From positions 1 to 39,328 of the forward strand of contig NZ_FOKF01000041.1 of the NCBI RefSeq assembly GCF_900111995.1: a DNA stretch of 39,328 nucleotides. The letters are read 5' to 3'. Below the pieces are notes generated by a model, which saw nothing but the letters and a program-made list of their open reading frames with translations, did not search any database and was not told the DNA's origin. This document shows positions 26,221 through 34,090 of this stretch, one piece after another. How positions within the stretch are numbered: position 1 is the first letter of the stretch; each line of letters opens with the position of its first letter. The DNA is from Collimonas sp. OK607 (GTDB taxonomy: Bacteria; Pseudomonadota; Gammaproteobacteria; Burkholderiales; Burkholderiaceae_D). A program made the translations under genes and the position numbers.

Positions 26221-26481
26221 AAGGCACGCAAGTGCGCCGATACAGCTGCAGTGCTTGCCTAATCGACATCAAACAATCGGACGGCAATATTTATTTCGAC
26301 AACTTTCTTGGCTAAACCGGAAGTTTTGGAGGATACTCATTGATGTTGAGGACAAAAAAATGCGACGACAGCACCGAAGCTTGTTTCCGCACGACCCGCG
26401 GCACTATGTTAGTTAACGTATAGAAGCAATCCCTCGACATGACTAACCTAGGCTCGCAGCTAACACATTTGAAAGATTATT
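26221..26481 (+). other. Leader region of the cold-shock gene
   Basis: This 261-bp stretch between otsA and the CspA-family gene has no credible ORF. Its length fits the long 5' untranslated leader of cold-shock mRNAs, which are regulated by structure. I see no clear promoter or cold-box match. Confidence 0.3.
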
Positions 26482-26685
26482 ATGGCAACAGGTACTGTTA
26501 AGTGGTTCAACGACTCCAAAGGCTTCGGTTTCATTACACCGGACGATGGTGGTGAAGACTTGTTCGCTCACTTCTCTGCAATCCAGATGGATGGCTTCAA
26601 GACGCTCAAAGAAGGCCAGAAAGTGAAATTCGATGTTACAGACGGACCAAAAGGCAAACAGGCATCCAACATTCAAAATCCTTGA
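26482..26685 (+). CDS. CspA-family cold-shock protein
   Basis: This 67-residue single-stranded nucleic-acid chaperone is a five-stranded OB fold. It has RNP1 GFGFITPD and RNP2 DLFAHFS, with the starting [11 protein letters not shown] and ending ASNIQNP. Such proteins melt mRNA structure at low temperature or in stationary phase. It follows the trehalose cluster by 261 bp, and both may serve cold tolerance. The paralogue class (CspA, CspD or CspE) cannot be set from the sequence alone. Confidence 0.97.
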   Translation: MATGTVKWFNDSKGFGFITPDDGGEDLFAHFSAIQMDGFKTLKEGQKVKFDVTDGPKGKQASNIQNP

Positions 26686-27027
26686 AAATCGGTGACGGTT
26701 TAAGGATTGCGAATAGGAAACCTCGGAAGCTTTTCTGTAGCTGACGAATAAAAAGCCTGGTGCCGCAAGATTCGCCAGGACAAGACTGGACGCCTCTCGC
26801 TGATTCCGTTCAAAAGCGGATCAAACGGATGGCTCCAGGCATGGCACACGGCAAGCAAGACTGAGGGCCGCGACATACTCCCATTGCCGCGACGTTTACC
26901 TGTAAATACCTACGAATTTGTACTGCGCACCCGCCACGTTAAGGCTCCCCCGGATACCTCCCCGCGTACCACCTCCTCAGGCACCACTTTCTTAGATACT
27001 ACCTCTCCACATTCTGCAGTCTTGATC
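26686..27027. other. Gap after csp, little recognised
   Basis: A short inverted repeat CCTGG/CCAGG (26756-26760 and 26775-26779) is preceded on the plus strand by an A-rich run. On the minus strand it would therefore end in a T-run and could be a weak terminator for the 58-residue gene. TCCGTT/AACGGA also pair near 26805-26830. A degenerate 15-bp tandem repeat is listed separately. No convincing gene fills the gap. Confidence 0.3.
26952..27011. repeat. Degenerate tandem repeat of 15 bp, four units
   Basis: Units at 26952, 26967, 26982 and 26997 follow (T/G)A(C/T)(C/T)ACCTC-like patterns, e.g. TACCACCTCCTCAGG and TACTACCTCTCCACA. On the minus strand it lies inside a 45-codon ORF beginning MSNPESKIK and gives pentapeptide repeats of the form VVxxx. 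That ORF overlaps the end of the 58-residue gene. Confidence 0.4.
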
Positions 27028-27204
27028 TTACTTTCTGGATTTGACATATTGCAGTTCGCAAGTTTGCGCCGCCTGGTCTTTCTGGAAGAGTTCATTCCCG
27101 CTCACGCAAGATTCCATCCACGTACGCTTGTCGTAAGTGAGGCCCAGAAATACTGCTAACGCGATGATGGCGCATCCTATGATTATGGCGATTGGTAATT
27201 TCAT
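27028..27204 (-). CDS. Small single-span membrane protein (58 residues)
   Basis: The ORF starts MKLPIAIIIGCAIIALAVFL (one N-terminal membrane helix, about residues 4-22), then YDKRTWMESCVSGNELF and QTCELQYVKSRK. Two cysteines (33 and 49) lie in the part after the helix, which the positive residue Lys26 and the tail do not orient clearly. The ORF is too short for ordinary cut-offs, but it has coding-like codons and a coherent membrane-protein layout. No function is recognised. The Shine-Dalgarno is weak (TGAG). A terminator (27246-27284) separates it from the gene to its right. Confidence 0.55.
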   Translation of the reverse strand: MKLPIAIIIGCAIIALAVFLGLTYDKRTWMESCVSGNELFQKDQAAQTCELQYVKSRK

Positions 27205-27245
27205 ATGACTCAGATTATGTGGCGTGGAATTATCACGAACGCAAT

Positions 27246-27284
27246 AAAAAACAGCCGGCCTCGTTCATCGAGGTCAGCTGTTTT
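27246..27284 (-). terminator. Intrinsic terminator after DUF1488-like gene
   Basis: On the minus strand AACAGCTGACCTCG pairs with CGAGGCCGGCTGTT around ATGAA with small mismatches, and a T-run (TTTTTTATT) follows. It lies about 50 bp past the stop at 27333 and ends the minus-strand gene set to the right. Confidence 0.8.
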
Positions 27285-27332
27285 CAATATTACTGGAAAT
27301 TATGAGAGCCGGTCCCGGCTCCTGAAAAAAAA

Positions 27333-27599
27333 CTAGTCGTTAAAATCGGTGGCCAGCAACGTCACACCGCTGCGGCGCCCGGTTGCCCTTAGTTTGTGGG
27401 CAAGCGCTATCTGGATCTCGATCTTGTGTCCGCGATAGGTGGCAAGCCGGTCTTCCGGTTGCGGCCCCGCATAGAATTTATTATCCAGACATTCTTTTGT
27501 GACATTGCATTTTGTCAGCTTATTATCAATGACAACTGGAATGATGACGCTATCTGACTTTGGATCGTGAGTTATTGCGCCGAGAAAGGAAATTCGCAT
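27333..27599 (-). CDS. DUF1488-like small protein
   Basis: The 88-residue cytoplasmic protein reads MRISFLGAITHDPKSDSVII, then a beta-rich middle (VVIDNKLTKCNVTKECLDNK) and a helical end (GHKIEIQIALAHKLRATGRR). The pattern of a short beta-hairpin followed by an Arg-rich helix resembles DUF1488 proteins, whose role is unknown; my assignment is tentative. The ATG at 27599 has AGGAGAG 7 nt upstream, so the longer reading with 20 extra codons is rejected. A 6-bp stem AGGTGG/CCACCT (27619-27644) lies just before the SD. Confidence 0.7.
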   Translation of the reverse strand: MRISFLGAITHDPKSDSVIIPVVIDNKLTKCNVTKECLDNKFYAGPQPEDRLATYRGHKIEIQIALAHKLRATGRRSGVTLLATDFND

Positions 27600-27777
27600 T
27601 TTCTTCTCTCCTGAGAATAGGTGGCAAAACTGCAATTCCCACCTCCGCACTGGACACAAGAACTATCGCACTTGTCTCAACGCCAATGTCACAGGCGCTA
27701 ACGTGCTCGCGATGGGGCTGAGAACGTAAGACAGCGCGCCCGTTTAGCAAGTTCAAATCCGGATGCACGAATACCGA

Positions 27778-28203
27778 CTATTTTCGATCCGGCACAGTCA
27801 CAGTAAGTTCACGCAATACGCCACCCTCAAGGACGCTACCGCTAGTCGTACCTTCGCCATTTATCCGACGCTGACACGCATCCTTGTCATCCGGAGGCAA
27901 GGCATTACATCTTAACAAGGCATTTTGACTATCTGCGGTCGGATCGTCCTGGAGGCGCCCTCTTCTCGCCTCTTGCAGAGCAGCCCCGGCCTCTCTCAGG
28001 CAAGTCGCGCGAGACTGGTTCGACTGCCCGCTCATGCACGCCGCCCGTTCTGCCTGATATCGTGCATTCGCGTCCTGCGGACCAGTGGCGGCCATGGCTA
28101 CCCACGAGACACTCGATATGCACAGCGCCAGCAACAACTGCCGAGCCGTCCCGGGATTGAAATGCGTAACTGCTGAACTGGAAGAGTTTTGGTCATTTGG
28201 CAT
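27778..28203 (-). CDS. Secreted hypothetical protein with Cys-rich core
   Basis: The 141-residue product has a polar N-terminus of about 18 residues and then a signal-type hydrophobic segment (ARQLLLALCISSVSWVAMAA, cleavage after AMA). The mature chain has conserved-looking cysteines in RAACMSGQSNQSRATC, LLRCNALPPDDKDACQRR, suggesting two disulfides in the periplasm. I recall similar small proteins in Burkholderiales with the RxxCxxG..C layout, but no function. The ATG at 28203 has GGAG 8 nt upstream. It follows the DUF1294 fusion by about 80 bp. Confidence 0.7.
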   Translation of the reverse strand: MPNDQNSSSSAVTHFNPGTARQLLLALCISSVSWVAMAATGPQDANARYQAERAACMSGQSNQSRATCLREAGAALQEARRGRLQDDPTADSQNALLRCNALPPDDKDACQRRINGEGTTSGSVLEGGVLRELTVTVPDRK

Positions 28204-28285
28204 GATAATCTCCAAACTAAAATTTGAAGTTACCGAAATCAGCAGCTGCCGTATGTGCGCTACCGAGCTTTGCGCGTAGTTCCCC

Positions 28286-28909
28286 TTACGCCCATAGGGC
28301 AATGGCAGATCGCAAAAAAACAGAACCGGTCTTTGTAAATAACCAGCCGAGCGCACAGCAATTGAGAATGACGGTAGCCCAGAATACCGCTTGAAACTCT
28401 TTCTTCCGGGATTTGTGGCGTATGATTTTCTGAGCGAGCAAAGCACCCGGCCAGCCGCCAATCAGCCCCAGCATGTGTAATGTGCTCTCTTTGGTTCTCC
28501 ACCGATTGTTCTTTGCTGCATCTTTATCGAAGACATATGCGAGAAAGGCAATCGCGCTTGCGGCATGGTAAAGGACAAGTATTGCAAATGGGATCCACGC
28601 CATTAAAGCGGCCAGCAGCAGGAAACAATAAAACACGGCGGTAAAGACAAGCCCAAACGAAGCGGAACCGGGTTCAGAGGAAGCCGCCGACACCGCTTTC
28701 GTACCGGAGAATCGGATATTGTCGGCCCGAAGACGTCCCTTTTCATCCATGATCAATTCGTAGGTAATGAGATCACCGTCAACTGGCCTGCGCGAGCGGC
28801 CGGCAAAAGCCTTTATATGGACAAAGGCTTTTTCGTCGCGACCGTTCGGCGTGACGAAACCGAAACCTTGATCGTCTTTCCAGTTTGCGATTTTTCCTTG
28901 ATAGCGCAT
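28286..28909 (-). CDS. Cold-shock domain / DUF1294 membrane fusion protein
   Basis: The 207-residue product joins an N-terminal cold-shock OB fold (residues 1-67, GKIANWKDDQGFGFVTPNG and KAFVHIKAF) to a C-terminal DUF1294 membrane region of about three or four helices. That region carries the typical RTKESTLHMLGLIGGWPGAL and HKSRKKEFQ motifs. It would place a nucleic-acid-binding domain at the inner membrane. Its start is 1 bp from the idnD stop, so it could be translated by read-through from the idonate operon, an odd partner. The function is unknown. Confidence 0.9.
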   Translation of the reverse strand: MRYQGKIANWKDDQGFGFVTPNGRDEKAFVHIKAFAGRSRRPVDGDLITYELIMDEKGRLRADNIRFSGTKAVSAASSEPGSASFGLVFTAVFYCFLLLAALMAWIPFAILVLYHAASAIAFLAYVFDKDAAKNNRWRTKESTLHMLGLIGGWPGALLAQKIIRHKSRKKEFQAVFWATVILNCCALGWLFTKTGSVFLRSAIALWA

Positions 28910-28910
28910 A

Positions 28911-29948
28911 TCAGCTGAAGCTTAGCTGAACTTTCATCATCTTGGAACGGTCACCGGCAATTTCGAAAGCTTCCACTGATTGCTCAAATGGATAAGTGGC
29001 TGAAATCAGTGGTTTCACGTCGACCAGACCCTGATTCATTAATTCAACCGCAAGCGCGAATTCTTCGTGGAAGCGGAAAGCGCCGCGCCATTCTAATTCC
29101 TTACCGACCAGCAGGTTGGCGGGAAAATTGATATCGCCGCCGAGGCCGACCTGCACGATGACCGCGCCTGGACGCAAGGCGTCAAGCGCGCCGCGCAAAG
29201 CTTGCTCGTTGCCGCTGACCTCGAACAATACGTCGAAACTGCCTTTGTCTTTGGTGAAGGCTGCCAGCGCATCCGGTTGTTGTCCGACATCGATGGCTTG
29301 ATCGGCGCCGACCTTGAGTGCGGCTTCCAAAGGCATCTTGGCGACATCGGTCACAACAATCTGCAAAGCGCCGGCGCGGCGCGCGGCAATCACGGTCAAG
29401 GCGCCAATCGGGCCGCAACCGGTGACCAGTACGCGTTTGCCGAGCAGTGAACCGGCACGGCGTACCGCATGCAGAGCTACCGCTAACGGCTCGGCCATCG
29501 CGGCTTCGCCGTCACTTACATTGTCGGTGACGACATGCGCTTGTGAACGCTCGATCACAATCTCTTGGCGGAAGGCGCCCTGCACGTGCGGCGTGCGCAT
29601 CGCGCTACCGTAAAAACGCATGTCGAGACAATGGTTCTGCTTGCCTTCCTGGCAGTATTTGCAAACGCCGCACGGGAGGCTGGGACTGACGGAAATACGC
29701 GTACCCGGCGTAATGTCATCGACCGCCGAACCCGTCTCGGCGACCACGCCCGACACTTCATGCCCCAGTACCATCGGTTCCTTGATCCGCACCGTACCGA
29801 AACCGCCGTGGCGATAATAGTGCAGATCGGAGCCACAAATCCCGCCAGCCGTGATCTTGACTTTCAACTGACCAGGCTGCAGTTCTCCGGTTTCCAGTTC
29901 CTGTACGCGTAAGTCGTGCGGCGCATGAATCACAATTCCTTGTTGCAT
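28911..29948 (-). CDS. idnD: L-idonate 5-dehydrogenase
   Basis: This zinc-dependent medium-chain dehydrogenase is predicted to oxidise L-idonate to 5-ketogluconate with NAD(P). The 345-residue product has the catalytic Zn ligand Cys38 (GICGSDLHYY), His63-Glu64 (GHE) and the structural-Zn cysteines 93, 96, 99 and 107. A Rossmann motif VTGCGPIGALTVIA follows. The IdnD assignment rests on its place beside idnO, a gluconate kinase and a gluconate permease; sorbitol or threonine dehydrogenases share the fold. The ATG at 29948 has AAGGGC 7-8 nt upstream, and the 40 codons before it overlap the idnO end and are rejected. Confidence 0.88.
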   Translation of the reverse strand: MQQGIVIHAPHDLRVQELETGELQPGQLKVKITAGGICGSDLHYYRHGGFGTVRIKEPMVLGHEVSGVVAETGSAVDDITPGTRISVSPSLPCGVCKYCQEGKQNHCLDMRFYGSAMRTPHVQGAFRQEIVIERSQAHVVTDNVSDGEAAMAEPLAVALHAVRRAGSLLGKRVLVTGCGPIGALTVIAARRAGALQIVVTDVAKMPLEAALKVGADQAIDVGQQPDALAAFTKDKGSFDVLFEVSGNEQALRGALDALRPGAVIVQVGLGGDINFPANLLVGKELEWRGAFRFHEEFALAVELMNQGLVDVKPLISATYPFEQSVEAFEIAGDRSKMMKVQLSFS

Positions 29949-29961
29949 GTTATTGCCCTTC

Positions 29962-30747
29962 TTATAAAGTAGCCGTGACGCCGCCATCGACGTACAGGAT
30001 ATGACCGTTGACGAACTTCGATGCATCGCTGGACAAGAACACCGCGGCGCCAACCAGATCTTCCACATCGCCCCAGCAGCGTGACGGCGTGCGTCCGACC
30101 AGCCATTCGGTAAATTTCTGGTCGGCGACCAATGCCGCGTTCATTTCAGTCTTGAAATAGCCCGGCCCCAGGCCGTTGACTTGCAAGCCGTATTTGCCCC
30201 AGTCGATCGCCATCCCTTTGGTGAACATTTTCACGGCGCCTTTGGTGGCTGTGTAAGGAGCGATGTTGGGACGTCCCAGTTCGCTTTGCACCGAACAGAT
30301 ATTGACGATCTTGCCGCGGCCGCGTGGAATCATGCGTTGCGCGACAGCCTTGGCGACAAAGAATACGCTGTTGAGATTGGTCTGGATCAGTTCGTGCCAG
30401 TCGCTTTCCTTAAACTCTTCCAGCGGTGCGCGGCGCTGGATTCCGGCATTATTGAACAGGATATCGATGGCGCCGATTTCGGCTTCTATTTTTGCCACCG
30501 CAGCCTCTACCGAAACCGACGTTGTGACATCGAAGCAGGCTTCATGAATTGTGTAGCCTTCAGCACGCAACTGCGCCGCCACGCGCGCCAGCTTGTCCGC
30601 ATCGCGGCCATTGAGCACGATGGAGGCGCCGGCTGCAACCAGCCCGCGCGCCAGTGCAAGGCCGATGCCGCTGCTGGAACCGGTGATCAGCGCTAGCCTG
30701 CCGGATAATGAAAAACTTTGCAAACCTGCGGGTAATGTTGCTGTCAT
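29962..30747 (-). CDS. idnO: Gluconate 5-dehydrogenase (5-ketogluconate reductase)
   Basis: This short-chain dehydrogenase interconverts 5-ketogluconate and D-gluconate. The 261-residue product has the TGSSSGIG cofactor loop (22-29), NNAG (99-102), a serine in CSVQSELGR and the Tyr165-x3-Lys169 catalytic pair, followed by LGPGYFKTEMN. It is 13 bp from idnD and 53 bp after the gluconokinase gene, all on the minus strand. AGGAGAC is its SD. A 9-bp tandem duplication (TGGATGTCG twice) lies just upstream at about 30761. Confidence 0.92.
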   Translation of the reverse strand: MTATLPAGLQSFSLSGRLALITGSSSGIGLALARGLVAAGASIVLNGRDADKLARVAAQLRAEGYTIHEACFDVTTSVSVEAAVAKIEAEIGAIDILFNNAGIQRRAPLEEFKESDWHELIQTNLNSVFFVAKAVAQRMIPRGRGKIVNICSVQSELGRPNIAPYTATKGAVKMFTKGMAIDWGKYGLQVNGLGPGYFKTEMNAALVADQKFTEWLVGRTPSRCWGDVEDLVGAAVFLSSDASKFVNGHILYVDGGVTATL

Positions 30748-30800
30748 TTTGTCTCCTTGATGGATGTCGTGGATGTCGTGCTTATTCTGACCCTACGTTA

Positions 30801-32360
30801 TTACGATGTTTGCACCTCTGTGCATTGGCGTTGAAACTCGGACAGCGCCTGATATTCCTGCTGCAACTTGCCGGGAATCGACATGAAGATTGGACGCAAA
30901 CGGTCATAGACGGCGACGTTGGCGGGAACCGGTACGTGACGATTGGTCGACCCCACCATATCGGAAATCACATCCAGCGACGGCACCATGCCCAACGCGT
31001 ACAAACCCAGCACCGCAGCGCCAAGGCAAGACGATTCAACGCTTTCCGGCACCACCACTTCGCGGTTGAAAATATCGGCCATCATCTGGCGCCATAGAGC
31101 GGAACGAGCGAAGCCGCCGGTGGCCATCATCGTTTTGGTCGGCCCGATCAAGTCTTCCAGCGCCGGCAATATACTGTACAGATTGAAAATCACGCCTTCC
31201 AGCGCGGCGCGGATCATATGCTGCTTGCCATGATGCAGCGCCAGTCCGAAGAACGAACCGCGCAAATCGGCATTCCACAGCGGTGCGCGTTCGCCCGCCA
31301 TGAACGGATGGAACAGCAAACCGGCCGCACCGGGCGGAACCAGTTCGGCGATACGGGTCAGCGCGTCATAGGGATCGACCTCGGCGCTGCGTGCTGCAGA
31401 TGCTTCGGCCGTAGCCAACTCATCGCGCACCCAGCGAAAGATATTGCCGCCGTTGTTGACCGGCCCGCCGACCACCCAGTGCCGCTCAGTCAGCGCATAA
31501 CAGAAAGTGCGGCCGGACGGATCGGTGAGCGGTTTATCGATCACAGTGCGCATCGCGCCCGAGGTGCCGATGGTGACAGCGACCTGCCCCGGATGAATCG
31601 CGTTAACGCCAAGATTGGACAATACGCCGTCGTTGGCGCCTACGATAAATGGCGTATCGGCAGGCAATCCCAGTCGGGCGGCAATATCCGCATCCATTCC
31701 TGTGACGTGGTGCGTGGTCGGGACCGGCTCAGACAATTGCGCGGCACGGATACCCAGCAAAGCCAGCGCGTCTTTATCCCAGTTTAATTCCTGGAGGTTG
31801 AACAAACCGGTGGCCGAAGCAATCGAATAATCAACCAGCCATTTCCCGAACAAACGGAAAAAAACATACTCCTTGACGCCGACAAAACGCGCGGCACGGG
31901 CAAATACGTCCGGCTGATCGTGACGCAGCCACATCAGCTTGCACAACGGCGACATCGGGTGGATCGGCGTGCCGGTGCGCCGGTAAATTTGAATGCCGTC
32001 GAATTCGTCACGAATACGTTTGGACCACTCGCTGGCACGATTGTCGGCCCAGGTGATGCTGTTGGTCAGCAAACGGTTGTCGCTGTCGAGTGCTATCACG
32101 CTATGCATTGCGGCGCTGAAGGACACCAGAGCGACGCGGTGATTTCCCGTCTGTGTCGCCCGGGCTGCCTTGATCGCCTCGGCAATCGAAGTCAGTACCG
32201 CCTGGTAAATTTGCTGCGGATCTTGTTCCGCCATGCCAGGTGCCGAACACAACAATGGATATTCAACCGCGTGCTGGGCAACCACCCGCCCTTCCAGGGT
32301 GAATACGACCGTTTTGGTACTGGTGGTGCCGATATCGACGCCGAGCATGAAATTTGACAT
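30801..32360 (-). CDS. Gluconokinase, FGGY family
   Basis: This kinase converts D-gluconate to 6-phosphogluconate with ATP. The 519-residue product belongs to the FGGY sugar-kinase family (N-terminal GVDIGTTSTKTVVF, VGANDGVLSNLGVNAIHPGQ, GTSGAMR, AGERAPLW), not to the small GntK/IdnK P-loop type. Proteins of this kind with neighbouring gntP-like genes are gluconokinases; xylulokinase is the alternative. The start at 32360 lacks a clear SD. It lies 56 bp after the permease gene and upstream of idnO, completing the idonate-to-6-phosphogluconate route. Confidence 0.88.
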   Translation of the reverse strand: MSNFMLGVDIGTTSTKTVVFTLEGRVVAQHAVEYPLLCSAPGMAEQDPQQIYQAVLTSIAEAIKAARATQTGNHRVALVSFSAAMHSVIALDSDNRLLTNSITWADNRASEWSKRIRDEFDGIQIYRRTGTPIHPMSPLCKLMWLRHDQPDVFARAARFVGVKEYVFFRLFGKWLVDYSIASATGLFNLQELNWDKDALALLGIRAAQLSEPVPTTHHVTGMDADIAARLGLPADTPFIVGANDGVLSNLGVNAIHPGQVAVTIGTSGAMRTVIDKPLTDPSGRTFCYALTERHWVVGGPVNNGGNIFRWVRDELATAEASAARSAEVDPYDALTRIAELVPPGAAGLLFHPFMAGERAPLWNADLRGSFFGLALHHGKQHMIRAALEGVIFNLYSILPALEDLIGPTKTMMATGGFARSALWRQMMADIFNREVVVPESVESSCLGAAVLGLYALGMVPSLDVISDMVGSTNRHVPVPANVAVYDRLRPIFMSIPGKLQQEYQALSEFQRQCTEVQTS

Positions 32361-32416
32361 AGGTTGATTCGTATATCGTCGTCTCGCAGAAACGGCTCCC
32401 GAACGGAAGCCGTTCC

Positions 32417-33769
32417 TCAGACGACCAGATTAAGTAGCATGATAAAAATAATGGCGACTACCGAAATGATTGTTTCCATCGCGGTCCAGGTCTTGAAGGT
32501 CTCACCGACGCTCATGTTGAAGTACTCCTTGACCAGCCAGAAACCGGCATCGTTGACGTGCGACAGGATCAGCGATCCGGCGCCGGTCGCCAACACCAGC
32601 AACTCACGGTTGGTACCGGGAATCAAAGCCACCAACGGCGCTACGATGCCGGCGCCGGTAATCGTCGCCACCGTCGCCGACCCGGTTGCCACCCGGATCA
32701 CGCCGGCTACGAACCAGGCCAGCAGCAAGGGCGAAATCTGCGCATGCACCGCCAGTTCACCGATGGCGGTACCGACGCCACTATTGACCAGCATCTGCTT
32801 GAAGCCGCCGCCGGCGCCGATGATCAGCACAATCGCCGCGGTCGGCGCCAGGCTCTGATCGACGAATTTCAAGACCTGCTGGCGAGTGAAGCCGCGCGCC
32901 AGTCCAAAGGTGTACATCGACAGCAGCAATGCCGCCAGCAATGCCACGATAGGATTGCCGATAAATTCCATCAAGTCGCGCAGGCTGTTTCCTTCTGGCA
33001 GCGCAATATCGACGAAGGTTTTCAGCAGCATCAGGAACACAGGCAACAACACTGTAACCAGGGTGATGCCGAAGCCCGGCAAGTTTTTCGTTTCGGGTTC
33101 GCGCGCCAGTTGCCCCATCAACTCGTCAGATGGTTTTACGTCTACATGCCTGGAGATGAAAGCGCCGAACATCGGGCCGGCGATGATCACCGTCGGCAGG
33201 CCCACAATCAGGCCATAGAGAATGGTCTTGCCGATATCCGCACCGAATATGCCGATAGCCAGCAGCGGCCCCGGATGCGGCGGCACCAGGCCGTGCATCA
33301 CCGACAGGCTGGCCAACATCGGCATGCCGATTTTGAACAACGGTACGCCGGAACGTCGGGAGACGATAAACACCAGCGGGATCAGCAGCACGAAGCCGAT
33401 TTCGAAGAACAGCGGAATACCGACCAGGAAGGCGCCGATCATCATCGCCCAGTGCACCCGCTCCTTGCCGAAGGCGCGCACCAGCGTTTGCGCGATCTGG
33501 TCGGCGCCACCCGACTCCGCCATCATCTTGCCGAGCATGGTGCCTAGGCCGAGCACGATGCCGACAAAACCCAGCACGCCGCCAAAACCGTCCTGGAACG
33601 ACTTGACGATCTTGGGCAAAGGCATGCCCGACATCAGGCCGAGAAAACCCGAGGTGATGATCAGTGCGATGAAGGGATGGATGCGCAGGCGCGTGATCAT
33701 GATGATCAGCGCCAGGATCGCGAGAAATGCATTCAACAGTAATGTTGCGTCGTTGCTCAAGCCCAGCAT
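32417..33769 (-). CDS. Gluconate/idonate:H+ symporter, GntP family
   Basis: This inner-membrane permease imports gluconate or idonate with protons. The 450-residue product has about 12-14 hydrophobic segments, starts MLGLSNDATLLLNAFLAI and carries family motifs GFGGVLGFVGIVLGLG, ALVPPHPGPL-like GLVPPHPGPLLAIGIF and ATGSATVATITGAG. The ATG at 33769 has GGAGAC about 6-8 nt upstream; the 28 preceding codons are rejected. It is first in the operon, and the promoter at 33930-33959 overlaps a GntR-type operator. Idonate-specific (IdnT) and gluconate-specific (GntT/GntP) members cannot be told apart here. Confidence 0.92.
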   Translation of the reverse strand: MLGLSNDATLLLNAFLAILALIIMITRLRIHPFIALIITSGFLGLMSGMPLPKIVKSFQDGFGGVLGFVGIVLGLGTMLGKMMAESGGADQIAQTLVRAFGKERVHWAMMIGAFLVGIPLFFEIGFVLLIPLVFIVSRRSGVPLFKIGMPMLASLSVMHGLVPPHPGPLLAIGIFGADIGKTILYGLIVGLPTVIIAGPMFGAFISRHVDVKPSDELMGQLAREPETKNLPGFGITLVTVLLPVFLMLLKTFVDIALPEGNSLRDLMEFIGNPIVALLAALLLSMYTFGLARGFTRQQVLKFVDQSLAPTAAIVLIIGAGGGFKQMLVNSGVGTAIGELAVHAQISPLLLAWFVAGVIRVATGSATVATITGAGIVAPLVALIPGTNRELLVLATGAGSLILSHVNDAGFWLVKEYFNMSVGETFKTWTAMETIISVVAIIFIMLLNLVV

Positions 33770-33904
33770 AAAGATGTCTCCAAAGTTGATAGGCACGCGA
33801 GCATGATCACCATCGATATTTATCAACCGGCTACAACCCGACGTGTTCACCATCTTGCGTAGTGTTTTAAGAAAATATGATGCAGCGCCAGCATTGTCGA
33901 ATGA

Positions 33905-33945
33905 ATGTTAGCGTTAACATCGAGGGGCGATGATAACGCTACCAA
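33905..33945. promoter_or_regulatory. Two GntR-type operators
   Basis: Operator 1 is ATGTTAGCGTTAACAT (33905-33920), an exact ATGTTA-N4-TAACAT match to the known GntR operator pattern. Operator 2, ATGATAACGCTACCAA (33930-33945), is a weaker copy whose centre is 25 bp away. Operator 2 overlaps the -10 and spacer of the permease promoter and operator 1 lies near its start site, so repression by a LacI-family protein is expected. Confidence 0.7.
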
Positions 33946-33959
33946 AATTTATATGTCAA
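33930..33959 (-). promoter_or_regulatory. Promoter of gluconate/idonate operon
   Basis: On the minus strand TTGACA (33959-33954) and TATCAT (33935-33930) are spaced by 18 bp, a near-consensus sigma70 promoter. The start site would be near 33923, giving a leader of about 150 nt before the permease ATG. Confidence 0.6.
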
Positions 33960-34090
33960 ATCATTTCTATGAATATCAGGTGGGTTCCCAGGGGAATTCT
34001 CAGGCGGCTCGTGCAGGCAAATATGGCCAATCGGCTGCCTGCGGCCGGGTAAGAGTATGATGTCGGCAAACTTGAACTATTCAGCCAACC

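Noticed and set aside
30780-30800. GGGTCAGAAT-like match to the REP motif upstream of idnO
   Set aside because: It lacks a second arm and extends only about 9 bases, so it is probably coincidence.
32558-33547. Plus-strand ORF of 329 codons, Arg/Gln/His-rich
   Set aside because: It is the antisense shadow of the GntP-type permease.
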